From: Cristatella mucedo
Taxonomy: Eukaryota; Bryozoa; Phylactolaemata; Cristatellidae
DNA: 64,000 nt
Direction of reading: 5' to 3'
NCBI GenBank assembly: GCA_009760855.2
Contig: WPIO01000037.1
Location: 852,501-916,500, forward strand
A program made the translations under genes and the position numbers. Of this stretch, positions 33,991-45,594 are shown in pieces; positions within the stretch are counted from its first letter, which is position 1; each line of letters begins with the position of its first letter. Under the pieces are notes generated by a model, which had not been told where the DNA came from, searched no databases, and was given only the letters and a program-made list of their open reading frames with translations.

Positions 33991-35280
33991 ACCTCTACCT
34001 TTAAATCACTGCATTAGTTCATTATTTATCTCTGTTGGATAGGTTTTTTCTATACATGGCATCCAAAATCCATTTAACTTTATCATGGGCATAGCGGTGA
34101 CGTACTGAAATATGGTTACACAAGCAGCTGACTTCCGTGTCTGCTAGTTCGTTTCCAATACACACGTATCGGATACTTTTGAATACCTGAATTAGGGTGA
34201 CGCATCGGGATATGTGATGCGTCCGGAACTCACTAAACTAAAATTGCTACTTCTCAAAAAATCTTAAGCACAGTTCCCACACGGCCTAACTCAGCCGGTC
34301 TGCCGTGCGTGACCACCAATATCGCTTGACCATATCGCTTGACGCGGTTGCATTGCATCCGCTTCTGTTTGCGCATTTCTATTTTCTCTGAGAATGCATG
34401 GCAACAGTCAATCTCTGCGACTTTCAAATTATAATCTGCTCTACAATCTGACATCTTGGCCGACTGAGCATGCGTAGCAAGCATCTTTTAGCGGTAAATA
34501 AAGGCAAGGAGAAAGGGTTGATTTGTTGTGCATGCGTAATTACCGAAATCATTTTGGATCCGTACATCTACGTAGGCTTTAAAGGATCGGAGAGGGAGAA
34601 GGTATAATTAATCCCAAGCAGGAAAATAAAGTAACCTGCATAATAGGCAATGATGGCACGCAGAATATTACAACGCATTGTGACTCACTAAGCTCATTCG
34701 CTTATAAATTAATATTATTTCGCACCTTAATTTCAATGGAGAAAGGATAAGTCTTCATTTTTATGAACGAAAAAATGCAATCTCCTTGATAATTAGGAAA
34801 CGCGATCTTATAAAACACGTCATTTTGACTAGTTTTTTCTAGAATTGTTTGCTTTTGACGCAAATAGATTTCAGGTAAAACCCACGAAAACATTTTCCAT
34901 CCCTGACTTTGCATCATAGAAACCCTAGTGTGTGATTTATCTGAGCCAGCACGCAGAGATGATCGGGCCGTCTGCACTGGCGATAGTAAGATTTGTGACC
35001 ATCGTGATAATTCCATTACGACACGAATAGTGAACACCTATTTTTGGCCAGCGCAGTCGGAGTGACTGGCGACTTCAAGACGAATTGGAGTGCCTGCCGA
35101 GCCTAGATCAACTAGCAGCGACCGAGTCAGAGTGCAGCAACGATATTTCATGGACCTTAGCCAATTAAAATTATATTATGATACCGTAAAGTACCACCAG
35201 AGTAAAGTAAAGTATCTCCAAGCTAAATAGTTTCCGACCCTTTCCTAAGCGGCGCCAGGATGAGAACGAAAAGTGTCTGG
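33991..35280. other. 1.3 kb without recognised gene
   Basis: The 111-codon minus frame at 35037-34702 shows no motif. Confidence 0.4.
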
Positions 35281-35285
35281 GTGCT

Positions 35286-35445
35286 CAGTGGCGGAGCCAG
35301 GGGGGCAATTGTCCTCCCCGTAGACAGAGGGAAGTACCTATATCCTGGGGAAATTTTCCCCAGCCTTGGGGAGGGCAAGGGTTCCTTGCCCTCCCCGGCC
35401 TTGAACCCTTGCGCCAACCTGAAAATCCTGGCTCCTCTCATGTGA
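35286..35445. mobile_element. MITE-like element with internal hairpins
   Basis: It starts CAGTGGCGGAGCCAGG and ends CCTGGCTCCTCTCATGTGA, giving a clear 9-bp inverted match (GGAGCCAGG/CCTGGCTCC) and weaker outer pairing. GTGCT flanks both sides (35281-35285, 35446-35450), a possible 5-bp target duplication. Inside are a perfect palindrome (35345-35363, CTGGGGAAA/TTTCCCCAG) and a 13-bp stem with a 3-nt loop (35368-35396). No transposase is present. Confidence 0.65.
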
Positions 35446-35689
35446 GTGCTCTAATTGCCAGAATTAAAGTTTCGTAGCGCTGACGGAAAAATTTGGCAGA
35501 GAGAGCAAGCAACATGGCTACGCGGGTCAATAGTCATCCGGTGAGATTTTTCAAGAATATCTTTAAAGAGCCTAGACGGAGATTTTCCCTCTTTTGGTGC
35601 TAGAAAAACGTCTTATTATTATTATTCCTATTTGTATCTATTTTCGTCATCCCGGGGTTACCCAGAGATCCGTGCGATGGGCTCACATC

Positions 35690-35860
35690 CGTTCACAGCC
35701 TATGCTCTGCCTCTTTCCGATGTGATTGCCTGGAACGATCTTCTAGGCTTTCATTTCCATGCAGGCTACACTCGGCTGCGCTTCGAGTCCTCCTCGTGGC
35801 CTGACATATTTAACCCGAAGTCTCTTAACTTCCTTGCGCAGCTTGAGATTCCTTCATTCT
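35690..35860 (+). mobile_element. LINE RT fragment (motif C region)
   Basis: The frame reads HPFTAYALPLSDVIAWNDLL then GFHFHAGYTRLRF, a decayed YADDTQL motif C in which the catalytic aspartates are lost. It resembles LINE A/C. Ends are unclear. Confidence 0.7.
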
Positions 35861-35904
35861 CTCTGACACACACTCTCTCTAGCTGTATGGCGAGACAAAA
35901 GTAG

Positions 35905-36580
35905 CAGCTATTGGCAAACTTGTCCCTCCGAAACGGCCAGCAAATCCCCTGTCGCTTCTGCGTGGAACCTGGCTGCCCCATTCTAAAATGACCCGTCGCT
36001 AAATGAACACATCGGCTTCGCAGTTAAGTCTATACTTATTTTCCAACACGTAGCCTTACGAAAGGCGGGCATGCGTAGACAAGTGTACCAGTGTACCATA
36101 TGCTATGCAGTTGTGTTTTAAGACATCCTCTTAGACTTTCGTAGCTCTTTCTTCGCCAGTCTGGCGACCTGGGTCCAGCGTGACGCTCTGAACCATGCGC
36201 AAAGTGGACTGAGTGAGCGTTTTTCAAGACGACGAATCGTGCGTAATTCGGAAGAAATCTGCCGAAAGTTACTCAATCAAGGTCTCGTTTATTTTGCGCC
36301 AGCGTACAGATTTGCCTTCGACGAAAAAACCAAGAAAAGGCCTTGAGACTTTGGCTTACTGTCGCTGACCGAAATTCAAGGCATTTCTGTCTGCAAAAAG
36401 CAAGATCTGGTGTCGGCATTCTACATCCTTGTATAGATCGCTCAGAGTCAGCCAATATCTTCAAGCGTGTAGTAGGCGAACACTGTCGCGAAACGTTACG
36501 TCTGTTTCAACAGAAAAAGGTCATCCAAAAAATTCCAGAAGAAACAGCGTTTCCGATAATTTTGTGGACTCATCATAGCT
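35905..36580. other. No gene seen
   Basis: The 136-codon frame from 36343 owes most of its length to the CT tract. Confidence 0.45.
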
Positions 36581-36750
<170 letters not shown>

Positions 36751-37003
36751 TAAGCAATCCGAGTATCCATGCAACATCGCAAATGGTGAGGCCTGGGCGA
36801 GTCTTTACATATTGTATGCATGTGCAGATATCAAGTGCATTTCGTGAATTACATCTGCATTTATGGATATCTTTCATTTCTCTTGGTGTGCATCCAACGT
36901 ACATACTTCATGTATGCGCATGTATCAATCGACGTATAGCCATAGCAACTTTTCAGCTTGTAATAGGATAATGCCCGTTGAGGTTTCTCAGGGGATTCAT
37001 TTA

Positions 37004-37005
37004 AG

Positions 37006-37039
<34 letters not shown>

Positions 37040-37059
37040 TATATATATATATATATAAT

Positions 37060-37106
<47 letters not shown>
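37004..37106. repeat. Composite TA-GA-TA-GT microsatellite
   Basis: TA, then GA, then TA, then GT dinucleotide blocks in direct succession. Confidence 0.97.
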
Positions 37107-37107
<1 letters not shown>

Positions 37108-37194
37108 TTGTGAGTGCGTGAGTGATTATGTTCTTTATAACCTGGTCTATCTGAGAGGTCGAGCGTACTTTACAGCTCAATAATATGAACTAGT

Positions 37195-37625
37195 GATCTT
37201 TACAGCTATCCCCACATACCCAAAGCCTGGAACTCTCCACCAACTGAAATCGTGACTCGATGATATTTAAAGCGAAGTTTAAAAGTCTACTCGTTCATCG
37301 CGGCATTGGCTCCGTCCTTGTGAATTGTTTATTGTTTGCTTGCACGTGCTGAAATAGAGCATGCTGCTGCTAAAGTTAAAGTTAGCTCATGGAATAGCCT
37401 CATTACATAGCGGCAGAAGAACTTTACCAGTTATCACCGACGCTTGCAGTGGGAAATAAAAGATGGTGCCCATTGCGTGACTCGAACACACGGCCTGGTA
37501 GTAAAGAGAGAGCACCTCACCCCTCCCTGGGCTGAAACCCACAATTCCTTTTCAACACATGTCAAGTGCCTCGAAAGAGGTTGAGTCCTCTTAATGGCGC
37601 TATACGAATTTTTTTATTATCGTCG
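37195..37625 (+). mobile_element. LINE E 3' end, split by SINE 1
   Basis: CCCAAAGCCTGGAACTCTCC gives the PKAWNSP block. A C-terminal remnant and GTGAATTGTTTATTGTTTG match the copy at 6855. A SINE 1 interrupts, then AAGTGCCTCGAAAGAGGTTG and GGCGCTATACGAATT finish the tail. Confidence 0.75.
37395..37541 (-). mobile_element. SINE 1, copy 2, nested in LINE E
   Basis: The plus strand shows AGCCTCATTACATAGCGGC, ATCACCGACGCTTGCAGTGG and a degraded B-box complement (TGACTCGAACACACGGCC). The order equals that of copy 1. Confidence 0.8.
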
Positions 37626-37819
37626 ACCCATATAATTTTGAAAGTACGTAAGCTCTGTAAAAAAAAAGTAAGAACAGTAAGACACTGAACAGAACGTCAA
37701 TAGGGCTAGGTCAATGGGGCGGGCTCAAAAGCTAGGTCTACGGACACGGAAGGCCAACCTTCTAAGGCGAATTTAGAGCTTAACGCGATTTTCACGAGCG
37801 TAGGCTAGCTGTTATTATA

Positions 37820-37985
37820 ATCAACAACTGCGGGGGGGGGTGGCGGCTTCAGGTGGCTGTCACCCGCTTGCAATGGGCAGCGAAGAATTGCTTGCAACAG
37901 GGCTCGAATCAACGACCTGAGCTGTGCAGTGCGAGCATTTTTCCGATGAACCAAGACCTGACTGCACTAGCAAACGCGACTGCGG
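37820..37985 (-). mobile_element. SINE 1, decayed copy 3
   Basis: GTCACCCGCTTGCAATGGGC and GGGCTCGAATCAACGACCTG match the SINE 1 body and B-box complement. The head beyond the B-box is poorly conserved. Confidence 0.55.
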
Positions 37986-38459
37986 CATGGCCGACGCTGC
38001 TTGCAATTGAGCGCGTGAGGTTCTCCAGTTCGGAGCAGCCGCTCCAACCAGCGCCGGTGTGGAGCGTCAATGGCTCCGAAGATAACCACATGCCCATGCG
38101 CAGCGACGTTCCAACTTCAAATCCTAGATTTTTCTCGCGAGCCTTGAATTTTTCAAAAGTCAACCTTTTTTGTGCGCCTTTAGCTGAGCGACAAGGAGAC
38201 AGTGTCAATCCTCGGCCTGCTCTGCCGCATCGTCAGGCGTCTCGGTGAGTTCGGCACGCGAAGCAGCGGCGGCCGCTGCTGCAATTTCCCCTGCAGCCCC
38301 CTATTGTCGAACGTGTCCCGCTAGGCTACGGCACCGCTGAGCAACGCAGAGTCTACGTCGCGGATTATTTGGCCAGCCTCGTTGTAGCAGCACGTGACTC
38401 GTGTAACTTCTACAGCTGACCCTTGACAAAAGTCGCTCGAGAAGGCTTAACGGCGAACT

Positions 38460-38590
38460 TTGTGTTCCTATGCGTGCTAAAATTTTGCACGTCATTGTAA
38501 TCAGCCGACGAGCCTCTTTTGAAGCACGTATAAAATGCCTGGAAATACTATATTTAATTCTCTTGCGGCCCTATATATGCGCGAGTTTCG
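38460..38590 (+). mobile_element. LINE 3' tail fragment
   Basis: TGAAGCACGTATAAAATGCC, TTTAATTCTCTTGCGGCCCT and TATAT match the common tail, diverged. Confidence 0.5.
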
Positions 38591-38594
38591 TTAC

Positions 38595-39258
38595 TATTCG
38601 TTTATTTATGCTATAGGTTAGTTACTCGTATATAATTTGCCGAGTAGATCCACTGTGGTGTTACTCGGAATGCAAACCGCAGTAGTCCGGCGATCGGTGC
38701 GCTTTACTTTGGTCGTCCGATCGCTGCACACTCTCAACGCTTTTGGAGATCTACCTGCAGTGGCGACGCTGCCGCCACCCGTCCATAGCCGCTCACGCTT
38801 GAGCGTAGCCGGAACACCTTTTCCCTTACACCTTTACCGTAGCACCTTTGCTCTGACGGAAGCGTTCAAAGTGTTGGCCCCAGCAGCATCGAGCAGCATC
38901 ACGCTGCCGCCCCTGCTGCCGCCGCCGCATCAATTACGGCATACGCTCAGGGGCTCTAAGGCTCGGCGCTAAAGTCCCGTTGGCCGCCGGGCTCACTGAA
39001 GTCACGGAACACCTTTCTTGAGTTCAACGGGTGACTTTCAGCGACAATCTGGAAGAAAAAAGTGTCGTCGCCTCTCCTAGCTGCGGCGGCGTCACTCTTA
39101 GTGGTGGCATTTCGTTGCCTGGGCAGCCACGGCGACTAGTAGTGCTAGTAGTGGCTCTCTCACTATTAGCGGCGACTGTTGTGACAGAGGTTGCCGCGGC
39201 ACTCGGTAGCGCCTCCGAGCCGCCGCCGCCGCCTCGCGCTCTCTCTGAGCTCTCTGGC
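38595..39258. other. GC-rich DNA, no supported gene
   Basis: Open frames on both strands reflect composition. A plus frame from 39031 runs on through the LTR and is rejected as a gene. Confidence 0.45.
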
Positions 39259-39263
39259 CGGGC

Positions 39264-39668
39264 TGTTGTTTGGTCGCACAGTAGAGAACCAGCCGATGCC
39301 CAACACCGACAGTTTATTCCCAACACACGGAGCCCTAGAGCGCACGGCTCCCCTCAGCCCCTACTCTCACGCGACTCCCCTCCCCTGGTCGACTCCGATG
39401 ACTCATCGACCACAACGGTGCACCGGCCGACCCTGATGGTGAATCCACCATCTGGCCACCAGCTGGTCCATGCCGCATCAAAGGCGGACCACAGCAGTGC
39501 ACTGGCCGACCCTGACGGTGAATCCACCATCTGGCCACCAGCTGGTTACCGGCCTGTGTCCATACCACATCACAGGCGGACCACAGCTGTGCACCGGCCC
39601 CTCTCGGTGGTGTTTCTAACAGCTCACCAGTGGCTTATCAGACATACAATACATACATACGAACTACA
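39264..39668 (-). mobile_element. Solo LTR, copy 2, with perfect 5-bp TSD
   Basis: A 405-bp element beginning TGTTGTTTGG and ending GAACTACA, with short inverted ends and the TG...CA boundaries typical of LTRs. CGGGC flanks it exactly on both sides (39259-39263, 39669-39673), the 5-bp duplication expected from a retroviral-type integrase. On the minus strand an AATAAA signal (39318-39313) lies about 50 bp from the 3' end, which fits R/U5 orientation. Internally a block of roughly 90 bp carrying GGCCGACCCTGATGGTGAAT and CATCTGGCCACCAGCTGGT is tandemly duplicated. No gag or pol was found. Confidence 0.85.
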
Positions 39669-39679
39669 CGGGCCACGAC

Positions 39680-41290
39680 TGCTGCCGCCTCGTCGACGTC
39701 GAGGTGGCGTTCGCTGATGACTCACGGCGCTTTACTTTGCAGCCTTCGTTCAGGACTGCCACGTGATCCCGGCCGGCGTGCCTATTCTAAGCTGCACGGA
39801 TAAAGAGTTAAGAGCGTGCTGGCTCGAATAAGGCATCGGAAATCACGCGGCGAGCGAGCGAGCGAGCTTGCGTTCGCTTTCGGGCAACGGTTCGCAAGCA
39901 AGCGAGCTAGTGAGACGTCGGCGCCGGGCTCTGTTTGCAGAGGGCAGCGCTTCGACCTCGCCGTCAATCAGCGAGTCGGCCTCAGAAATACGATTCTTAT
40001 GAGCTTCTACTCTCGACGTGAGTGATCAGGCTCCCGCAGCGGCTGCACGCACAACTTCCTCGACGCTACCCCGGCAGCCCAGAGTGAACGCTTCCGCCGA
40101 CGGCAAATGAGTTGCAGCCGCACAGCGCCGACGAAAGTGCCGACTCGCACACACTAGTGGCAGCCTCGATGCAGTTGCGAAATTGCAAGCGAACACACCC
40201 GTCGGGGCGCAGCCAGGAGTTTGCTGCGAGGGCAGAGTGTTTTTAGTAGGAGGCCCGCCCACTCTGACACGTGCAGCCCGACTGAAATGGAGGTGCAGCC
40301 CGGAAGCTCTGCTCTGTAAGCCCCCGAGCAAAAGGAAAAACAAACAGCGCATGTCCGTAGTGTACAAATCGTGGTAGACTCGCAGATTTTACATGCCGAG
40401 GTCCTGATTTAGAACGCGACCGTTAGTTAGTCACGTCATTGTATTATGTCAGCCCTCTTAGGAGTAGCTCCACGTGACTCTCACGCTACGGTCACGCTGT
40501 TCAGATCCTTCAGTGACTACGGTTCGCCAGGGCACCTTCGGTAATTCGGATCAAGGGTGTCCTAGGACTTTGTCTCGACTTCTGAAAAGTAAATCTTCTC
40601 GCGTGCGGTTGAAATCCCAAAAAAAATGTATGCTCGCGCGAAATTTAGTAGACAAGTTCGTGCGGCGTTCACTTCACTGCCCACTGTCGAGATTTCTGAA
40701 AAGAACGAGTATACCTGAATTGGCATTAGTAAGCTAGATTGTATGCCACAATAACAAGAGATGAAAATGTATGCAAACTTTTTATAATCAATGCAGTTTT
40801 AGGTAGATATTTTCAGGTCATGCGGCCTTTCGTCCAAGAGGTTCCTTAGGCGCTTTTAGAATCTTTAGTTCATCCGTTAACTGTTGGTATGGAAAGCAGC
40901 AATCTTATTATCGTTCACAGATACAGCTAGAACGACTGCCGCAGCTTCAGATGCATGGTTTGCTGCAAGTGTGGCGTGGCCTTGACTCGAAACTAAGAAT
41001 TGCATGGATTTCAGCCCGATCTTTCTAACTATGTCTCCACCCAATGCAATGCACGCCTTTGGTGCTAGCGACCGCCTTTTTTGCAGTCGACGATAGGGTG
41101 TCCAAACTGGTAATCTTCGCGAAGCTGTGGCTAAAAGCTAATAAAATCAATCAACCGTTGGAAGGAACTCTAGGAAGCTATGGACTGACGTGCATGGTGA
41201 TCAACTATTTACAGAGCAAGTACAGAGAATGGTGCTGCGCGCGAGCTGCGTTTCGCAAGGGACACTGCTCATTCTCCATACCGCGCCACA
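39680..41290. other. 1.6 kb without recognised gene
   Basis: GC-rich to about 40350, with a GCGA short repeat near 39850, then AT-richer. The frames at 40026-40367 overlap on opposite strands and show no motif. Confidence 0.4.
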
Positions 41291-41294
41291 CGGC

Positions 41295-42900
41295 CAATGT
41301 ATGTATGTATGTACGTATCGCTGTCTGTAACTCTACACAGCCACAAAACCGTTACGCAAAAGAGTTTTCTATTGCTCACACAGAGCCTAGGCGGCTTTTG
41401 GTTCGCGATCGGTAGCCAACAGACTTCATCTCAAGAAACTACGAGAACGTGATAAGCATAGCTGAATTTGGAGGACAGTTGACGTAGTGAGCAGCATGAA
41501 AGTAGTAGCTAAAGACAGCTGGACAGGATTGCCATGGTCGGCAGCAGAGTAGATGCTGTTGCATAGGAATTGTGGAACATAGTTCCACGATCTAGGACCT
41601 GCAGAGCAGTCACTTGTGCCGCCAACGGTTTTTAAGCAGATGAATGGAACAGTTAATTTATTGTCCACGGAGGGCCTGAGGTAATGAGGAGGCTGAAACA
41701 GGTACAGCAGTTCAGCTACGTAAGAAGGAGCAAAATCGTGGCGGGCTTGTGGGTCAGTGTAAGAACTTTTCGGTATTGTTGATCAATCGGGAGCCTCAGA
41801 AGCTCCTTCGGCAAGGAAGACAAATGGTCACACCTCTGAAACTTTTTAACTAGCCTTGCAGCCAAATTCGTCACCAGTTTGCAGTGGCCTCTTGGCTTTA
41901 CGGTAGCCCAGCCAAAAGAGAACTGCAGTAATCTAGCCGATACAGGATCAGGTATATATTTAAATTTTTTGCCAGCTACCTCGATAGACAGTTCCTAATC
42001 ATAGATAGGGATCGGACATGACGGCTAGTTCCGCTTCATCGTCATTAAGTTTAAGGAAATTTGATGACATCGAGGATCAAATATTTGCAAGGCAAGCATT
42101 CAGTTTATCAGTCGCTGATATAGATTCCGAAGGTTTGAAGGACAAACACGGTGGATTATCGTCAGCATAGAAGTGATAGCAGAAGGGCCCGAATCACTTT
42201 GTCCAGAGGTACAGAAAAAATTGAGAACAACAAAGGGCCGTGGACTTACCCTTGTGGGACTCAACATGTACATGTTCTTAGCGACAATATTTCAAGAATT
42301 CTTTGCCAAAAAGGAAGAAGGGAAACTGGCCGATAGTTTGCTAGGACATCTGAATATAATCCAGGCTTTTTAAGTATCGGTCGAACGATGGACAATTTGA
42401 GTGACTTTGGTACAACCCCGTTATCCAGAGAAGCATTAAAAAATCTCAGTTATGGCTGAACTAGGTTTGTCTGCCAGTGAAGACCACTGAGAGAATGGTA
42501 CAGAGTCTTCAGAAGACTACTTTATTTTGCAAGGCTTTACTAAGATAGACATATAGCATACAAAAACTTCGGATTATCTTTCAACGAAGTTCGCAGGTGC
42601 GACTCAATAATTTCTTTAGTCGGAGGGGGCTTTGTGGATTCACGAATATGAGCACCTTTTTAGGTGAAGCGGGCCGAAAACTTGTCGGCTGATGAGCCGT
42701 CAATATCTGAGAAAGGAGACCCTTTGAGTTGGCTGGCAAATCAAATTGTTCACCGTCTTATTAATCTTTTTGGGTTCGACTGGCAGGACTTCGGTTTTCG
42801 AGTAAAAAGAAAAGAAAGACGTCCCTCCCGGCTTTCCCAAACTTCCACGTGTAGACTCGTTGGACTTTTTTGAAATCGTCTAGATCGTCATCAGACCCAG
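41295..42900 (-). mobile_element. LINE B, long decayed copy
   Basis: Minus strand. The 3' end is at the left (GTATGTATGTATGTACG, then CTGTCTGTAACTCTACAC). C-terminal frame 41668-41426 reads MDNKLTVPFICLKTVGG. RT motif remnants lie at 42010-42480, including an antisense LSNYRPVS-like block around 42310-42340. The pre-RT linker DGSSADKFSARFT appears near 42670-42710, so this is the LINE B copy reaching furthest 5'. No catalytic motif survives intact. Plus-strand frames at 42151-42373 are antisense. Confidence 0.8.
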
Positions 42901-43037
42901 ACACCTCTTAAGGTGGAGTTCAAGCCTGAGCCTAACATGGCGAACTTTTGGAAATTTTTTGGATTATTGGGCGGAATCTCCACGACCCTGTACACGGGCA
43001 GAATGTGCGGCAGCATGCTAGTCAAGAGCACTCCTAA

Positions 43038-43070
43038 GTTTCGCGTTCACTGATGCAGTGAACGCGAAAC
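43038..43070. repeat. Perfect 15-bp hairpin, 3-nt loop
   Basis: GTTTCGCGTTCACTG pairs fully with CAGTGAACGCGAAAC around ATG. No poly-T follows, so it is not a bacterial-type terminator. Confidence 0.9.
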
Positions 43071-43424
43071 GAGGCTGAGTTGGCTGATCAAGGAGACCTG
43101 CAGCCCAAAATAATTAAAGGGCGCTGAAATTCTATAAGTGCGGATAAGGAAGTCCGAACACCAAAGAACGAACGGCAGAGCCACACCGTGGATAGGCATT
43201 GCCTGCGCGTCGACATTGATCCGCTATGCTTCCTATGATATCCATAACCAGCGAAGACAGTGAATGAGCCTGTGGAGTTATTCTAGCGAAATCTTGTGAC
43301 TCTAGAAATTAGGTCGCCGCCAGCGTTCAAACCTGGGATCTTAGACTATAGATTTTGAGCTAATAGTTATAGAGTAAATCGAGTGACACCGCGATGACGC
43401 TTAAAAAGAATGTAGCTTTTTCTT

Positions 43425-43530
43425 CATTCCTTTCAGCCCATGTAAAATAATTTAGTGGAAGTGATTTAGTTCTGTCAGTGCACTAAACGAATTTATTATC
43501 ATCTTTATCATTACTTTTATCTTTTTTATT
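43425..43530 (+). mobile_element. LINE 3' tail fragment
   Basis: CATGTAAAATAATTTAGTGG, AAGTGATTTAGTTCTGTCAG and an ATC/ATT-rich end match the common LINE tail. Confidence 0.5.
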
Positions 43531-44091
43531 ACCTACTGTAATGGCTGGAATGCAGTGTGAAATTCTCGATTCGGTCCTTGATGTCAGGTGCCGACACCCA
43601 AAATGGCGTCGTCTCTTTGTAGTTCTCAAAAATCCTCTCCTTCCAGCGGCTCAGGGACTTTCCGACGTAAGTGTCGCACGCCTACGTTAACTCTACCGGC
43701 TGCAGCAGTATGATTCTGCCATGATCGGAGAGGTTTAGCTGCGTGCATGCCACATACCGCTCTTACGAAAATAAGAAAGAGTTTTTGATGTGCATAGTCG
43801 AAGCAGCACTAACCCACTGAAGATTATAGTTACTTAACGAGCATTCAAAGTGATATCATGTAGCCCATGACCAAAAAAATGTTATTAAATAGGCCGATTT
43901 TGAGAGTCAAAATGGACCACCATTAAGCTATACAACAAGAAAAAAACGTCTAGCCTGAAAGCAAGCATCAGCGATTGATCTGTGGATAGCAAGGTAGGTG
44001 ATGATGGAAAGCTTGCACAGAGCTTAGATAGAAGTTTCAGACACTGGTTCTAGAAACGCTGACCAGCTGAAGCGGGAAGCTGAAACAGCGG

Positions 44092-44320
44092 AAAAGTGGA
44101 GAGAAAGAGAGCGAGGGAGCAACTGAGGAAGGCGGGAGAAAGAGGGAGGAAGAAAGGAGAGAAAGAGAGAGAGAGAGAGAGAGATGGGAGAGGCAGAGAG
44201 AGAGAATGAGAAGCAGAAATAATGAGAGGCAGGGATATGAGAGAATGAATGAATGAAGGAGAGAAAGAGATACAGAGAGAGGGGGAGAGAGAGAGAGTGA
44301 GAGATAGAGAGGAAAGGCTG
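44092..44320. repeat. Purine-rich imperfect (GA)n tract
   Basis: GA runs mixed with GGGA and AATG words. The opposite-strand serine-leucine frames are artefacts. Confidence 0.92.
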
Positions 44321-44754
44321 TGCACAAAATAAACGGACGGTATGTCGAATATGGAGGAGGATCACAAAACAGCGGGCCTTTTAAATCGGTTGCCATACTG
44401 GAAACAACGGGGACTCCTCGAGCTGCTGCAACCAATCATCGTGCTCAATCAGTTGCTCGATAAGATCATGACATGTCTGAGTAAATCTTCAGTCTCTGCT
44501 TACTGGAGAGCCGTCAGTACAGGCCTGTGGCCAGAATTCTTCCGTGAATTGGCTAAACCTTAACCTTGAGAAAGCGTAGCCGAGTGAAACCAAAAATGTG
44601 ACGTCAATCAAGGTATTTCATCGACCTGCTACGTGAAAAGTCGAGAACGGTCCTGCCGTCCAAATGTGCTGCTCAATATCAGAAGGCTTGTAGCTTTGTG
44701 ATGCCTAAGGAACTAATAATCGCTACTTACTCGTAGTGCTTAAATTATTTACAG
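44321..44754. other. No confident gene
   Basis: A 73-codon plus frame (44342-44563, beginning MSNMEEDHKTAGLLNRLPYW) has balanced composition but no recognised domain, promoter or homologous copy in the window. Confidence 0.25.
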
Positions 44755-45590
44755 TCATTTTAGTCGACCATATCAGCTCCACAGTCAAATCTGCCTATTT
44801 TCAGCTCCATAAGATTGCTACAATTCGGGCTTGTTTAAATAAGGATACCACGTCCAAGTTGGTCCATGCATTCGTGACATCCCGTCTCGACTTCAGCAAC
44901 TCACTGCTTACTGGCCTACCAGCATGTGCGATCAGGCGATTGCAGCTGGTGCAAAACTCTGCAGCTAGGCTTGTCTGTCGTGAGCGTCGCAGTTGCCACA
45001 TTACTCCACTTCTCGCCGACCTGCATTCGCTACCAGTCAAGCAACGGATTGACTAAGGTTTTCTCGCTCACTTTTAGGTCCCTTCATTCTATGGCTCCAG
45101 CCTATCTCTCAGATATACTACCCCATTAGGCCAAGCATCGTACCACCCGCTTTTTGGAATCCAACAGTCTACAAATACCTCGTACAAACCTCAAATCCTT
45201 TGGAGACCGTGCATTTAGTTCATATGCTCCCAAAGCCTGGAACTCCCTCCCGACCTGCGTCAGAACATCCCCTGACCTGACCACATTTAAAAGGAACTTA
45301 AAAACATACCTATTTAGGACAGCATTTAGTGGGTCCCTGTGATTCGTCCTTGATGTGCTTATGCGTGCTGACACTGTGCATGCTGCCACTAACCACATTT
45401 GCATGCTGACCCTGTGCATGTCACCCCTAACCATGTTATTCATTTTGTTTGTTTTTGAAGCATGATTTTACTTACCATTCAATTGCATTTCCCTTTGCAG
45501 CGAATGTAAAGCGCCTAGAAAGAGATTAAGTTCTCTGAGGGCGCTTTATCAAGTGTATTATTATTGTTATTATTATTATGCCTCTTTTGT
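44755..45590 (+). mobile_element. LINE A, C-terminus to 3' end
   Basis: Begins at DHISSTVKSAYFQLHKIATI, continues through HAFVTSRLDFSNSLLTGLPA and RLVCRERRSCHITPLLADLH. After a frame break it gives NLKSFGDRAFSSYAPKAWNS, then the full 3' UTR ending AAGTTCTCTGAGGGCGCTTT and ATT repeats. It serves as the best 3' UTR reference for family A in this window. Confidence 0.9.
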
Positions 45591-45594
45591 ACGT

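Larger units (their letters stand above)
42901..44091. other. No gene seen; hairpin and a LINE tail inside
   Basis: No domain-bearing frame. The two supported items are listed separately. Confidence 0.4.

Noticed and set aside
39031..39717. 228-codon plus-strand ORF with a hydrophobic stretch near residue 40
   Set aside because: Over half of it runs through the solo LTR and its tandem duplication, antisense to the LTR's polyadenylation signal. The part before the LTR has no motif and lies in GC-rich DNA.
43310..43410. Possible further tRNA-SINE (GCGTTCAAACCTGGGATC)
   Set aside because: Only a weak B-box-like complement; no SINE 1 or SINE 2 body follows.
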